A stretch of DNA of 32,581 nt, from positions 1 to 32,581 of the forward strand of contig NZ_BAAAFZ010000079.1 of assembly GCF_039523795.1 (NCBI RefSeq), in the 5' to 3' direction. Source of the DNA: Craurococcus roseus (GTDB lineage Bacteria > Pseudomonadota > Alphaproteobacteria > Acetobacterales > Acetobacteraceae). The position numbers and the translations under genes were made by a program. Below the pieces are notes generated by a model that was not told where the DNA came from, ran no database searches, and saw only the letters and a list, made by a program, of their open reading frames with translations. Of this stretch, positions 14,186 to 22,234 are shown piece by piece (the stretch's first letter is position 1; each line of letters begins with the position of its first letter).

Positions 14186-14908
14186 GTGCAAACCGGCCTG
14201 CCGGACCTGCCGAGCCTTTTCGATCCCGTCTTCGCCTTGCGCGAGGGCGGGGATGCCTTTGCGCGCGCCATTGAGCTGGCGCCCGCGCGTGGGGCCGGCA
14301 CCTTGGTCTGGGTGCGCGCCTACGCCCGCGCCGAGGCGGCGGTGGTGCTGGAGCCGGAGATGCCCCTCGGCCCGGCCCGGCTCGCCTTCCACGCCGCCGC
14401 GACCGCGCTGGCCGACACCTTGGCGTCGCTGGGGCCGCCGGAGGTCGCGGTGGCCCTGAAGTTGCCGGGCACGGTCCTGGTCAACCTGGGCGAGTGCGGT
14501 GCGGTGCGCCTCGCCGCGCCGCCCGGCGCGGCCGAGGACGCGGTGCCGGACTGGCTGGTGGTGGGCATGGAGCTGCGGCTCGCCTTCCCCATCGGCTACG
14601 AGACCGGTCGGACGCCGGACCTGACCTCGTTGGAGGAGGAAGGCTTCGAGGGCGTCGGCCCCGCCGAGCTCACGGCCGGCTGGGCGCGGCACCTCATGGC
14701 CGGGCTGGACGAGTGGCAGGCGCGCGGGCCGCGGCGCGTGGCGGAGCGGTATCTGGCGCGGCTGCTGGACGGGGCGGACACGCCCGGCCTCCGCCGCGGC
14801 ATCGATCCCGACACCGGCGCCTTGGTGTTCGACCGGGCGGGCGGCGCGCGCGAACGCCGGCCGCTTCCGGGGACGCCGGACGCGGCGTCGGCGGCGGTGG
14901 CGGCGTGA
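14186..14908 (+). CDS. Biotin/lipoate A/B ligase-fold protein of the FDH island
   Basis: 240 residues from GTG 14186 (reads MQTGLPDLPSLFDP). The layout matches the biotin/lipoate ligase-like family found in alphaproteobacterial FDH clusters: an early GGDAFARAIELA segment, a central beta core (EVAVALKLPGTVLVN, then GAVRLAAPP), and PDWLVVGMELRLAF near residue 120. In true ligases the core motif is KWPND followed by a catalytic Lys before AG. Here the Asn-Asp becomes Gly-Thr and the Lys position is not conserved, so it is probably not an active biotin or lipoate ligase. It may bind a small cofactor or an FDH maturation intermediate (inference). Its TGA overlaps the next GTG (GTGA). Confidence 0.75.
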   Translation: MQTGLPDLPSLFDPVFALREGGDAFARAIELAPARGAGTLVWVRAYARAEAAVVLEPEMPLGPARLAFHAAATALADTLASLGPPEVAVALKLPGTVLVNLGECGAVRLAAPPGAAEDAVPDWLVVGMELRLAFPIGYETGRTPDLTSLEEEGFEGVGPAELTAGWARHLMAGLDEWQARGPRRVAERYLARLLDGADTPGLRRGIDPDTGALVFDRAGGARERRPLPGTPDAASAAVAA

Positions 14909-15462
14909 CCCGGCTGCCCCGCACCTTGCGCCTCGATCCGTCGGACACGGTGGTGTTCGACCGCGCCGCCGAGCCCGGGGAGTGGGCGGTGCCGGGCGGC
15001 TTCGCCTTCTGGGACGAGGACCCCGAGGCGCTCACCGGCCGGCGCCGGCAGGAATTCCGCGCCGGCTTTCTCGGCGTCGGCTCCTTCGGGTGGTCCACCC
15101 TGGTCGAGGTGGCGGAGGCCGGGCCGGCGGAGCGCGCTGCGGCGGTGGAAGCCTTGGCCGCTCGCATCCTCGGCGCCTACGGCGCGCCCGGCCCGGAGGC
15201 GGCGCGGGCGGCGGCCGAGGAGGAGGTCGCCTTCGCCGAGTCGCTCTGCGGCCATCCGCCCGGCACCGTGCTGGCGCTGTCCCGCGCGGTGGAGGACGGC
15301 GCCGTGCGGGAGCGCTTCCGCACGCTCCACCGCCGCGAAGGCCCGCCCGCCGACCGCTCGCGCCTGCCGGTCTTCGGCGTCGTGGAGGTGGAGGGCGAGG
15401 ACGAACCGCCGGAGCGGCCCGACTTGGCCGCGCTCGGCCGCGCGGGGGAGGGGGCGCGGTGA
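14905..15462 (+). CDS. DUF6505-type conserved protein of the FDH island
   Basis: 185 residues from GTG 14905, overlapping the previous stop. The N-terminus LPRTLRLDPSDTVVFDRAAEPGEWAVPGGFAFW and the following FRAGFLGVGSFGWSTLVEV match, from memory, the DUF6505 family that travels with alphaproteobacterial formate dehydrogenase genes. No signal peptide, membrane helix or metal motif is visible, so it is a soluble cytoplasmic protein. The C-terminal quarter is acidic and probably flexible. Function is unknown. Chained overlaps with both neighbours suggest it is made in fixed proportion with them. The family name is less certain than the conserved-FDH-neighbour assignment. Confidence 0.7.
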   Translation: MTRLPRTLRLDPSDTVVFDRAAEPGEWAVPGGFAFWDEDPEALTGRRRQEFRAGFLGVGSFGWSTLVEVAEAGPAERAAAVEALAARILGAYGAPGPEAARAAAEEEVAFAESLCGHPPGTVLALSRAVEDGAVRERFRTLHRREGPPADRSRLPVFGVVEVEGEDEPPERPDLAALGRAGEGAR

Positions 15463-16499
15463 GCGTTGTCGTCGCGCATGGCGACCCTTGGGTCGCGTCC
15501 GGGCACCATCTTTGCGACCGCGACGCGGCGGGGCGGCTGGTGCCCACGCCGGACCTGTGGCGCGCCTTCCTCGCCCGGCCGGAGCTGGTGCCGCCGGAAG
15601 AGGCCTGCGCCGCCGAGGTCGCCTTGCACACCACGCTGCTCGCCGACCCGTTGCGGCCGGTGTCGGGCGCCGACCTTTCGGCGCTGGCGGACCCCGACGC
15701 GCGCGAGAACTGGGTCCACTTCCTCCGCTTCCGGGACCGCGTGGCGGCCATGCCGACCTTGGAAGCGGCGTACCTGTCGCTGTTCCGCGGCTCGGTCTCG
15801 GGCATCCCGCCGTTGTTCCTCCAGATGCTGACCCAGCTCGTGGCGCGGGCCGCCATGGAGGATGTGGGCGACGCCTTCACCTTGCGCGCGGCCGAGGTGC
15901 TGTTCCGCCCGCAACGCGCCGCCATCCGGCAGGGCGCGCTGCTGCTGGCCGATGAGGAGTGGCTGGAGGGCCTTTCCGCCGGCGCCGACCTCGGGAGCAT
16001 CGGGCGGCTGCTGGAAGAAGCGGGCGCGCCGCCGCGTGAGGTGGAGGTGGAGGTGCTGTCCGAGGCGAACGCGGCGGAGTACCCGCGGCGCTCCGACACG
16101 CACGACCTCGCCCTCGACATCGCCGAAGGGCGGCCGGGCCAGCACGGGCTGGCGCGGGCGCTGGAGCGCTTCGTCGCGCACGTGCTCGGCGAGAGGGTGG
16201 CGATCCGCCCGGCGGCGGTGATCGAGGACCCGGACTGGCGCTGGCACGTCGGCCTCGACACCGAGGGGACGGCCATCGCCAACGACCTGTGGCACGGCGA
16301 GGCGGTGGAGCAGGCGCGGCTGGCGCGCATCCTCTGGCTCGGCGCGCTGGAGTTCGCCGACGAGTCGCGCGTGCTGCCGCGGGCGCGAGGCAAGCCGGTC
16401 TACCTCGCGCTCGCCATGGACGCGGCGCAGCGGGTGCGGTGCAAGCCGCAGAACCTCGTCGCCGGCCTGCCCTTGCTGGCGGGGGAGGAGGGCGCGTGA
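15459..16499 (+). CDS. DUF6352-type conserved protein of the FDH island
   Basis: 346 residues from GTG 15459, again overlapping the preceding stop by four bases. The start VVVAHGDPWVASGHHLCDRDAAGRLV with LARPELVPPEEACAAE matches, by recall, DUF6352 proteins linked to FDH genes (usual opening xFWxSSGHHLLDRD). It is all-soluble, mainly helical with a DARENWVHFLRFRDRV segment, and ends with an alpha/beta part (WRWHVGLDTEGTAIANDLWHGE). A His/Asp-rich opening (HGDPW, GHH, DRD) could bind metal, but that is speculation. No enzymatic family is recognised. The usual length for the family appears preserved and there are no visible lesions. Confidence 0.7.
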   Translation: MSVVVAHGDPWVASGHHLCDRDAAGRLVPTPDLWRAFLARPELVPPEEACAAEVALHTTLLADPLRPVSGADLSALADPDARENWVHFLRFRDRVAAMPTLEAAYLSLFRGSVSGIPPLFLQMLTQLVARAAMEDVGDAFTLRAAEVLFRPQRAAIRQGALLLADEEWLEGLSAGADLGSIGRLLEEAGAPPREVEVEVLSEANAAEYPRRSDTHDLALDIAEGRPGQHGLARALERFVAHVLGERVAIRPAAVIEDPDWRWHVGLDTEGTAIANDLWHGEAVEQARLARILWLGALEFADESRVLPRARGKPVYLALAMDAAQRVRCKPQNLVAGLPLLAGEEGA

Positions 16500-17032
16500 C
16501 CGCCGAGTTGGAGGTGCCGGGCACCGTCCGCGTCCCGGTCGCGGTGGTGGTGGAGCGCCGGCCGGGGACGACCCCTTGGGCGGAGTGGTCCTGGCGCGCG
16601 GTGGAGGTGCTGGAGGACGCGCCCGACCTGCCGCCCTGGACCGTGCTGCGCGAGGAGGCGGGCCGCACCCTGTTCCTGGCCGGCCGGGCCGAGGTGGCGC
16701 TCTTCCCGACCGACACCCCCAACTACCGCGACAACCTGCACTCCGCCGCGCCGCGCGTGTGGGCGGTGCTGCGCCAAGCGGACGCGCCGCCCGGCCTCCG
16801 CCTCTACACGGTCACGGTGGATGGCGGCGAGGCGCACCTCTACGCCGACACCGGCAACGACCTGCTGGAATCCCTGCCGATGCCGGCCGGGCTGCGGGCC
16901 TTGGTGGAGGAGTTCGTGGCGCGGCACCACGTCGAGCGCGCCTTCCACAAGCGCCGGCGCGACCGCTCCGACCCGGAGGCCATGGCGCGCGAGCGCGGCG
17001 GGCGCCGCCCGGCGCGGGACGATGACGAATGA
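16496..17032 (+). CDS. DUF3305 protein of the FDH island
   Basis: 178 residues from GTG 16496, overlapping the upstream TGA. The central pattern VPVAVVVERRPGTTPWAEWSWRAVEVL, then LFLAGRAEVALFPTDTPNYRDNLHSAAPRVWAVLR, is the DUF3305 signature as I know it. A basic, Arg-rich tail (HKRRRDRSDPEAMARERGGRRPARDDDE) ends the protein. It is cytoplasmic with no membrane segment. DUF3305 and DUF3306 genes occur side by side next to formate dehydrogenase operons across alpha- and betaproteobacteria. Their biochemical role is not known to me. A role in FDH assembly is inferred from co-location only. Confidence 0.85.
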   Translation: MTAELEVPGTVRVPVAVVVERRPGTTPWAEWSWRAVEVLEDAPDLPPWTVLREEAGRTLFLAGRAEVALFPTDTPNYRDNLHSAAPRVWAVLRQADAPPGLRLYTVTVDGGEAHLYADTGNDLLESLPMPAGLRALVEEFVARHHVERAFHKRRRDRSDPEAMARERGGRRPARDDDE

Positions 17033-17679
17033 GCGAGGAGGGCTTCCTTTCCCGCTGGTCGCGGCGGAAGCGGGCGGCCGTGGCGCCTCCTCCGGCCGCG
17101 CCCGCGCCGCCCCAGACCGCCCAGGCCGGCACGCCGCCCCCGCCCACCGGAGCGGAGCGCGCGGAGCCGGCTTTCGACCCGGCGAGCCTGCCACCTCTGG
17201 AAAGCTTGACCGCCGACAGCGACTTCGTCGCCTTTCTGCGCGACGAGGTGCCGGCGGCGCTGCGCAACGCGGCGCTGCGGCGGGCCTGGTCGCTGGACCC
17301 GGCGATCCGCGACTTCGTCGGCCCGGCCGATTTCGCCTGGGACTTCAACGCGCCCGGCGGCGGCATGCCGGGCTTTTCGCTCGAACTGCCGCGCGACGTG
17401 GAACGGCTGCTCGCCCAGGCCATCGGTCTGGACACGTCCTCGCCGGAGGAGGAGGAGCAGGGGCCGGAGGCCCCGCCCCTGGCACCGGCCACCGAGGGGG
17501 CCGCGTCGCCCTTGCCCGAGCCGGCGCCGGCCGAGGACGCCGCGCCCGGCGCGCCGCTCCGGTTGGAGGCGGACGCGCCGTTGCCGGGGCCGGTCGCGGA
17601 GGTGCCCCCGGCCTCGCCGGCGCAGGTGGCGGAGAACCCGCCCCCGAAGCGGCGGCACGGCGGGGCCCTGCCCACTTGA
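17029..17679 (+). CDS. DUF3306 protein of the FDH island
   Basis: 216 residues from ATG 17029, overlapping the DUF3305 stop (ATGA). It opens with the family hallmark GFLSRWSRRKRA, followed by a Pro/Ala linker (about 20-50). A helical core follows: LPPLESLTADSDFVAFLRDEV, then LRNAALRRAWSLDPAIRDFVGPADFAWDFN. The last 80 residues are low-complexity Pro/Glu/Ala and end KRRHGGALPT. No catalytic motif is seen. Disordered flanks around one small folded core suggest an adaptor that tethers partners. It is the last gene of the chained-overlap block; the next gene starts 114 bases later. Confidence 0.85.
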   Translation: MSEEGFLSRWSRRKRAAVAPPPAAPAPPQTAQAGTPPPPTGAERAEPAFDPASLPPLESLTADSDFVAFLRDEVPAALRNAALRRAWSLDPAIRDFVGPADFAWDFNAPGGGMPGFSLELPRDVERLLAQAIGLDTSSPEEEEQGPEAPPLAPATEGAASPLPEPAPAEDAAPGAPLRLEADAPLPGPVAEVPPASPAQVAENPPPKRRHGGALPT

Positions 17680-17793
17680 CGGGACGGCGGGCAAGGGATT
17701 TTTTCATTGTAGCCCTGCCGGTACGAAGGCGGGGCGAAGGGCCGAGCGCGAGCCGGGGGAACAACCGGCGGCGCCGGCGGGAAGGTTGACAGG
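17680..17793. promoter_or_regulatory. Gap between accessory block and TorD-FDH block, possible hairpin or promoter
   Basis: This 114-base gap contains GGCAAGGG (about 17691) facing CCCTGCC (about 17714) around a T-rich loop, a possible imperfect hairpin. The TTTTTT run at about 17700-17705 stands out in this GC-rich DNA. It could attenuate transcription between the two blocks or belong to a second promoter. A GGGAAGG Shine-Dalgarno at about 17779-17785 serves the next gene. Confidence 0.35.
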
Positions 17794-18384
17794 GTGGAGG
17801 CGGGCATCGCGGACGACGGACTGGACCGGGAGCGCGCGGCGTTGTTCGCGCTGCTCGGACGGTTGCTGTCCGATCCGCCGGACGCGGCGCTGCTGGCGCG
17901 GCTTCGCGTCTTGGGCGGCGGCGACACGCGGCTCGGCCAAGCCCTCTCCGGCCTCGCCGCAGCGGCCGAGGCGACCGACCCGGCGGCGCTGGAGCGCGAG
18001 CACTTCAACCTCTTCATCGGGGTGGGGCGCGGCGAGCTGATGCCCTACGCCTCCTGGTACCTCACCGGCTTCCTGCAGGACCGGCCCTTGGCGGACCTGC
18101 GCGCCGCCTTGCGCCGGCTCGGCGTCGAGCGCGCCCCTGGCGTTCCGGAGCCGGAGGACCACATCGCCTTCCTCTGCGAAACCCTGGCCGGGTTGATCGA
18201 GGGCCGCTTCGCCGGGGAACAGGAAGAAGCGGCGATTTTTTTCGGCAGGCATCTGCGGCCCTGGGCCGCGCGTTTCTTCGGCGACCTGGAAAAGGCCGAG
18301 GCGGCCCGCTTCTACCGCGCCGTCGGGGCGCTGGGCCGGGCCGCGGTGGAGATCGAGGCTGCGGCGGCGGACATGCCGGGCTGA
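17794..18384 (+). CDS. TorD-family molybdoenzyme chaperone
   Basis: 196 residues from GTG 17794 with a GGGAAGG ribosome-binding site eight bases upstream. All-helical TorD/DmsD family: the segment LEREHFNLFIGVGRGELMPYASWYLTGFL (about residues 66-95), followed by PEPEDHIAFLCETLAGLIEGR, carries the family signature (Y/F-x-x-LF-G, then E-x-D-H). Such chaperones bind the twin-arginine signal of a molybdoenzyme and hold it back until the cofactor is inserted. Here the obvious clients are the TAT signals of the small protein at 18414 and the FDH alpha subunit at 18658. It is cytoplasmic, intact and of normal length. Confidence 0.9.
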   Translation: MEAGIADDGLDRERAALFALLGRLLSDPPDAALLARLRVLGGGDTRLGQALSGLAAAAEATDPAALEREHFNLFIGVGRGELMPYASWYLTGFLQDRPLADLRAALRRLGVERAPGVPEPEDHIAFLCETLAGLIEGRFAGEQEEAAIFFGRHLRPWAARFFGDLEKAEAARFYRAVGALGRAAVEIEAAAADMPG

Positions 18385-18413
18385 CGCAGCGTGACAACGG
18401 ATGGAGAAGCGCC

Positions 18414-18638
18414 ATGAGCCGCACCAAGACGACTCCCGACGCGACGCAACGGCGCGGCTTCCTGCGCGGCCTCGGCTTGGCGGCGGGCGCCGCCGCGGCC
18501 GCCACGCCCGCCGCGGCGGAGCGCTCCGACACCGTGCCCCTGGGCACGGCGCGCAAGGAGAACGAGGCCGAGAGGAAGGCGCCGCGCTACCGCGAGACGC
18601 CGCACGTGCAGGCCTTCTACCGCACCAACCGCTTCTGA
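18414..18638 (+). CDS. Small TAT-signal protein of formate dehydrogenase operons
   Basis: 74 residues from ATG 18414 with GGAGAAG upstream. Residues 13-36 form a twin-arginine signal (QRRGFLRGLGLAAGAAAAATPAAA). The mature part is about 38 residues, polar and charged, ending in RYRETPHVQAFYRTNRF. This matches the formate dehydrogenase region TAT target family (TIGR02811). Its place between the chaperone and the FDH alpha gene is the standard one. No cofactor motif is visible. It may be a structural FDH subunit or an assembly partner exported with the complex. It is easily missed because of its size. Confidence 0.9.
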   Translation: MSRTKTTPDATQRRGFLRGLGLAAGAAAAATPAAAERSDTVPLGTARKENEAERKAPRYRETPHVQAFYRTNRF

Positions 18639-18657
18639 ACGACGGGGCGACACGGCA

Positions 18658-21624
18658 ATGTTGATCAAGCGTCGGGACGGGCAGGCCGCCAAGCAGCGCC
18701 TCGCTTCCCTGTACCAGGACCTCTCCCCCGGCGGCGGCTTCGACCGCCGCGGCTTCCTGCGCCAAGCGGGCCTCGGCGGCGCCGGCTTGGCCGCGCTCGG
18801 CACCGGCCTCGCGCCGGGCAGGGCGCGGGCGGCGGAGAAGATGAACAACCTCGACCACAGCCAGCCGGTGCAGCGCATCAAGAACGTCTGCACCCACTGC
18901 TCGGTCGGCTGCTCCGTCATCGCCGAGGTGCAGAACGGCGTTTGGGTGGGCCAGGAGCCGGCCTACGAGTCGCCGATCAACCGCGGCACCCACTGCGCCA
19001 AGGGCGCCAGCGTACGTGAGATCGTGCACGGCGAGCGGCGCCTGAAGCACCCGCTCAAGCTGGTGGACGGCGAGTGGCGCCGCTTGTCCTGGGACCAGGC
19101 GATGGGCGAGATCTCGGCCAAGCTGCTGGAGATCCGGGAGCGCAGCACGCCGGAGGCGGTGTTCTGGCTCGGCAGCGCCAAGTTCACCAACGAGGCGTCC
19201 TACCTGTTCCGCAAGTTCGGCGCCTACTGGGGCACCAACACGGTGGACCACCAGGCGCGCATCTGCCACTCGACGACCGTGGCCGGCGTGGCCAACACCT
19301 GGGGCTACGGCGCGCAGACCAACTCCTACAACGACATCCGCAACACCCGCACCATGATCATCATGGGCGGCAACCCGGCCGAGGCGCATCCGATCGCGAT
19401 GCAGCACGTGCTGGCGGCGCGGGACGCGAACCGGGCGAACCTGTTCGTGATCGACCCGCGCTTCACCCGAACGGCGGCGCACGCGACGGAGCACCTCCGC
19501 ATCCGCCCCGGCACCGACATCCCCGTCGTCTGGGGGATGCTCTGGCACATCTTCCAGAACGGCTGGGAAGACAAGGAATTCATCAAGCAGCGCGTCTACG
19601 GTATGGAGGAGGTCCGCGCCGAGGTGGCGAAGTGGCACCCGCAGGAGGTGGAGCGCGTCACCGGCCTGCCCGAAGCGCAGCTCAAGCGCCTCGCCCAGGT
19701 CTTCGCCACGCAGAAGCCCTCGACGCTGATCTGGTGCATGGGCGCGACGCAGAAGACGGTGGGCACGGCCAACGTCCGCGCCTACTCCATCCTGCTGCTG
19801 GCCACCGGCAACGTCGGCAAGCCCGGCACCGGCGCGAACATCTTCCGCGGCCACACCAACGTGCAGGGCGCGACCGACTTCGGCCTCGATATCGCCACCC
19901 TGCCCAGCTACTACGGCCTGGACGAGGCCGCGTGGCGCCATTGGTGCCGGGTGTGGGAAACCGACTACGAGTGGATGCGCGGCCGCTTCGCCACCCAGAA
20001 GCTGATGGAGACGCCCGGCATCCCCAGCACCCGCTGGTTCGACGCCGCTCTGCTGCCCCAGGACCAGATCGACCAGCCCACCACGTGCAAGGCCCTGTTC
20101 GTGATGGGCCACGGCGGCAACACCGTCACCCGGATGCCGGAGATGGTGAAGGCGCTGGAGGGGCTCGACCTCCTGGTGGTGGCGGACCCGCACCCGACCA
20201 CCTACGCCCAGATCTCCAACCGGCGGGACGGCACCTACCTGCTGCCGATCTGCTCGAACTTCGAGACGGTGGGCAGCCGCAGCGCCTCCAACCGCTCCCT
20301 GCAATGGGGCGAGAAGGTGGTGGACCCCATCTTCGAGAGCCGCAACGACTACGACGTCATGTACGATCTGGCGAAGCGCCTGGGCTTCGCCGACCCGATG
20401 TTCAAAAACATCGCGGTGCGCGACGGCGGCTCGGTGGTGGTCGAGGACATCACGCGCGAGTTCAACCGCGGGATGCTCTCCACGGGCTATTCCGGCCAGT
20501 CGCCGGAGCGGCTCCGGCTGCACATGGCCAACCAGGAGCACTTCGACCTGGTGACGCTGAAGGGCAAGGAAGGCACGCCGGTCGCGGGCGAATACTACGG
20601 CCTGCCCTGGCCGTGCTGGGGCACGCCGGAGATGAAGCACCCCGGCACGCACATCCTCTACAACACCGACCTCCACGTGAAGGAGGGCGGCGGCACCTTC
20701 CGCGCCCGCTTCGGCGTGGAGCGTAACGGCCAGACCTTGCTGTCCGAGGGCAGCTACAGCAAGGGCTCCGCCATCCAGGACGGCTACCCCGAGTTCACGG
20801 TGGCGGTGCTGAAGCGCCTCGGCTGGTACGACGAGCTGACCGCGCAGGAGAAGGCGACGATCGAGCGGATCGGCGGGCAGAACGTGGACCGCGTGTCGTG
20901 GTCCACGGACCTGTCGTGCGGCATCATCCGCGTCGCCATGGAGCACGGCTGCCTGCCCTACGGCAACGGCAAGGCGCGCGCCGTGGCCTGGAACCTGCCG
21001 GACCCGGTGCCGGTCCACCGGGAGCCGATCTACACGCCGCGCACCGACCTGCTCCCCTCCGCGGCGCAGATGTCGGAGCTCCAGGCGTCTGGCGGCAAGA
21101 TGGCGGCGCCGGCGGGCACCTACCCGACCCTGCCGGACCGGCGCGCCTACCGGATGCCGCACCTCGGCATGACGGTGCAGATGCGCTCGTTCCAGGCGGC
21201 GCGGGACTTCCCGATCATCCTCACCTCCGGCCGGTTGGTGGAGTACGAGGGCGGCGGCGAGGAGACCCGCTCCAACCCGTGGCTGGCCGAGCTGCAGCAG
21301 GAGATGTTCGTGGAGATCAACCCGGCCGACGCGCAGGCGCGTGGCGTCCGCAACGGCCAGATGGTCTGGGTGCTGGGGCCGGAGAACAACGCCCGGGTCA
21401 GGGTCAAGGCGTTGGTCACGGAGCGCGTCGGCAAGGGCGTCGCCTTCATGCCCTTCCACTTCGGGGGCTGGTTCCAGGGCGAGGACCGCCGGCGCTACTA
21501 CCCGGCGGGCACCGACCCGATCGTGCTCGGCGAAAGCGTCAACACCGTGACCACCTACGGCTACGACCCGGTGACCATGATGCAAGAGACCAAGTGCACC
21601 CTTTGCCAGATCCGCGCGGCGTAG
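18658..21624 (+). CDS. Formate dehydrogenase alpha subunit (Mo/W-bis-MGD, Cys form, TAT-exported)
   Basis: 988 residues. A twin-arginine signal (DRRGFLRQAG, Arg30-Arg31) sends the folded subunit to the periplasm. A 4Fe-4S cluster is bound by C78, C81, C85 and C113, with K115 in the CAKG motif. The active-site segment QARICHSTTVAG places a Cys at residue 203, where many homologues have selenocysteine; the protein is therefore a Cys-type enzyme. Downstream domains of the DMSO reductase family are present (IIMGGNPAEAHP, TNVQGATDFG, LTSGRLVEYEGGGEETR, and the C-terminal MGD-binding region). It oxidises formate to CO2 and passes electrons to the beta subunit encoded 13 bases downstream. Length is close to FdnG-type enzymes. 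Confidence 0.95.
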   Translation: MLIKRRDGQAAKQRLASLYQDLSPGGGFDRRGFLRQAGLGGAGLAALGTGLAPGRARAAEKMNNLDHSQPVQRIKNVCTHCSVGCSVIAEVQNGVWVGQEPAYESPINRGTHCAKGASVREIVHGERRLKHPLKLVDGEWRRLSWDQAMGEISAKLLEIRERSTPEAVFWLGSAKFTNEASYLFRKFGAYWGTNTVDHQARICHSTTVAGVANTWGYGAQTNSYNDIRNTRTMIIMGGNPAEAHPIAMQHVLAARDANRANLFVIDPRFTRTAAHATEHLRIRPGTDIPVVWGMLWHIFQNGWEDKEFIKQRVYGMEEVRAEVAKWHPQEVERVTGLPEAQLKRLAQVFATQKPSTLIWCMGATQKTVGTANVRAYSILLLATGNVGKPGTGANIFRGHTNVQGATDFGLDIATLPSYYGLDEAAWRHWCRVWETDYEWMRGRFATQKLMETPGIPSTRWFDAALLPQDQIDQPTTCKALFVMGHGGNTVTRMPEMVKALEGLDLLVVADPHPTTYAQISNRRDGTYLLPICSNFETVGSRSASNRSLQWGEKVVDPIFESRNDYDVMYDLAKRLGFADPMFKNIAVRDGGSVVVEDITREFNRGMLSTGYSGQSPERLRLHMANQEHFDLVTLKGKEGTPVAGEYYGLPWPCWGTPEMKHPGTHILYNTDLHVKEGGGTFRARFGVERNGQTLLSEGSYSKGSAIQDGYPEFTVAVLKRLGWYDELTAQEKATIERIGGQNVDRVSWSTDLSCGIIRVAMEHGCLPYGNGKARAVAWNLPDPVPVHREPIYTPRTDLLPSAAQMSELQASGGKMAAPAGTYPTLPDRRAYRMPHLGMTVQMRSFQAARDFPIILTSGRLVEYEGGGEETRSNPWLAELQQEMFVEINPADAQARGVRNGQMVWVLGPENNARVRVKALVTERVGKGVAFMPFHFGGWFQGEDRRRYYPAGTDPIVLGESVNTVTTYGYDPVTMMQETKCTLCQIRAA

Positions 21625-21637
21625 GAGGCGCGAACCG

Positions 21638-22234
21638 ATGGCCCGCTTGAAGTTCCTCTGCGACGCCGACCGCTGCATCGAGTGCAACGCCTGCGTCACC
21701 GCCTGCAAGAACGAGCACGAGGTGCCCTGGGGCATCAACCGCCGCCGCGTCGTCACCATCAACGACGGCAAGCCCGGCGAGCGCTCGATCTCCATGGCCT
21801 GCATGCACTGCACGGACGCGCCCTGCGCGGCCGTGTGCCCGGTGTCGTGCTTCTACACGACCGCGGACGCGCTCGTGCTGCACGACAAGGACCTGTGCAT
21901 CGGCTGCGGCTACTGCTTCTACGCCTGCCCGTTCGGCGCGCCGCAATACCCCCGCGTCGGCAACTTCGGCGGGCGCGGCAAGATGGACAAGTGCACCTAC
22001 TGCGCCGGCGGCCCGCAGCAGGACAACAGCCAGGCCGAGTACCTCCAGTACGGCTCCAACCGCATCGCGGAAGGCAAGCTGCCGCTCTGCGCCGAGATGT
22101 GCTCGACGAAGGCGCTGCTGGCCGGCGACGGCGAGATCATCGCCTCCATCTACAAAGAGCGCGTGCAGCGCCGCGGCTTCGGCTCCGGCGCCTGGGGCTG
22201 GCGCACCGCCTACAAGGAGACGGTGACCATATGA
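21638..22234 (+). CDS. Formate dehydrogenase beta subunit (four 4Fe-4S ferredoxin)
   Basis: 198 residues. The first motif reads C13-x2-C16-x2-C19-x3-C23. It is followed by CMHCTDAPCAAVCP, CIGCGYCFYACPFGAP and a last set CTYC...CAEMC, the standard four-cluster DmsB/FdnH fold. It has no export signal and should travel to the periplasm with the alpha subunit. It also lacks the C-terminal membrane helix of E. coli FdnH (the protein ends WGWRTAYKETVTI), so membrane attachment must come from the gamma subunit. It relays electrons from the alpha subunit to the cytochrome b subunit. Its TGA overlaps the gamma ATG (ATATGA, 22229-22234). Confidence 0.95.
   Translation: MARLKFLCDADRCIECNACVTACKNEHEVPWGINRRRVVTINDGKPGERSISMACMHCTDAPCAAVCPVSCFYTTADALVLHDKDLCIGCGYCFYACPFGAPQYPRVGNFGGRGKMDKCTYCAGGPQQDNSQAEYLQYGSNRIAEGKLPLCAEMCSTKALLAGDGEIIASIYKERVQRRGFGSGAWGWRTAYKETVTI

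Noticed and set aside
18655..18669. TTGATCAA at the FDH alpha start as an FNR/FixK box
   Set aside because: It lacks the four-base spacer of the TTGAT-N4-ATCAA consensus and overlaps the start codon region.
19264..19266. Selenocysteine codon in the FDH alpha gene
   Set aside because: The active-site codon is TGC (Cys), not TGA, so no recoding is needed.
17704..21813. 1369-codon minus-strand open frame
   Set aside because: It is a shadow opposite the FDH alpha gene and TorD. Its composition (His/Val/Leu/Arg-rich, no domain motifs) is typical of antisense frames in high-GC DNA, while the plus strand carries clear enzyme motifs.
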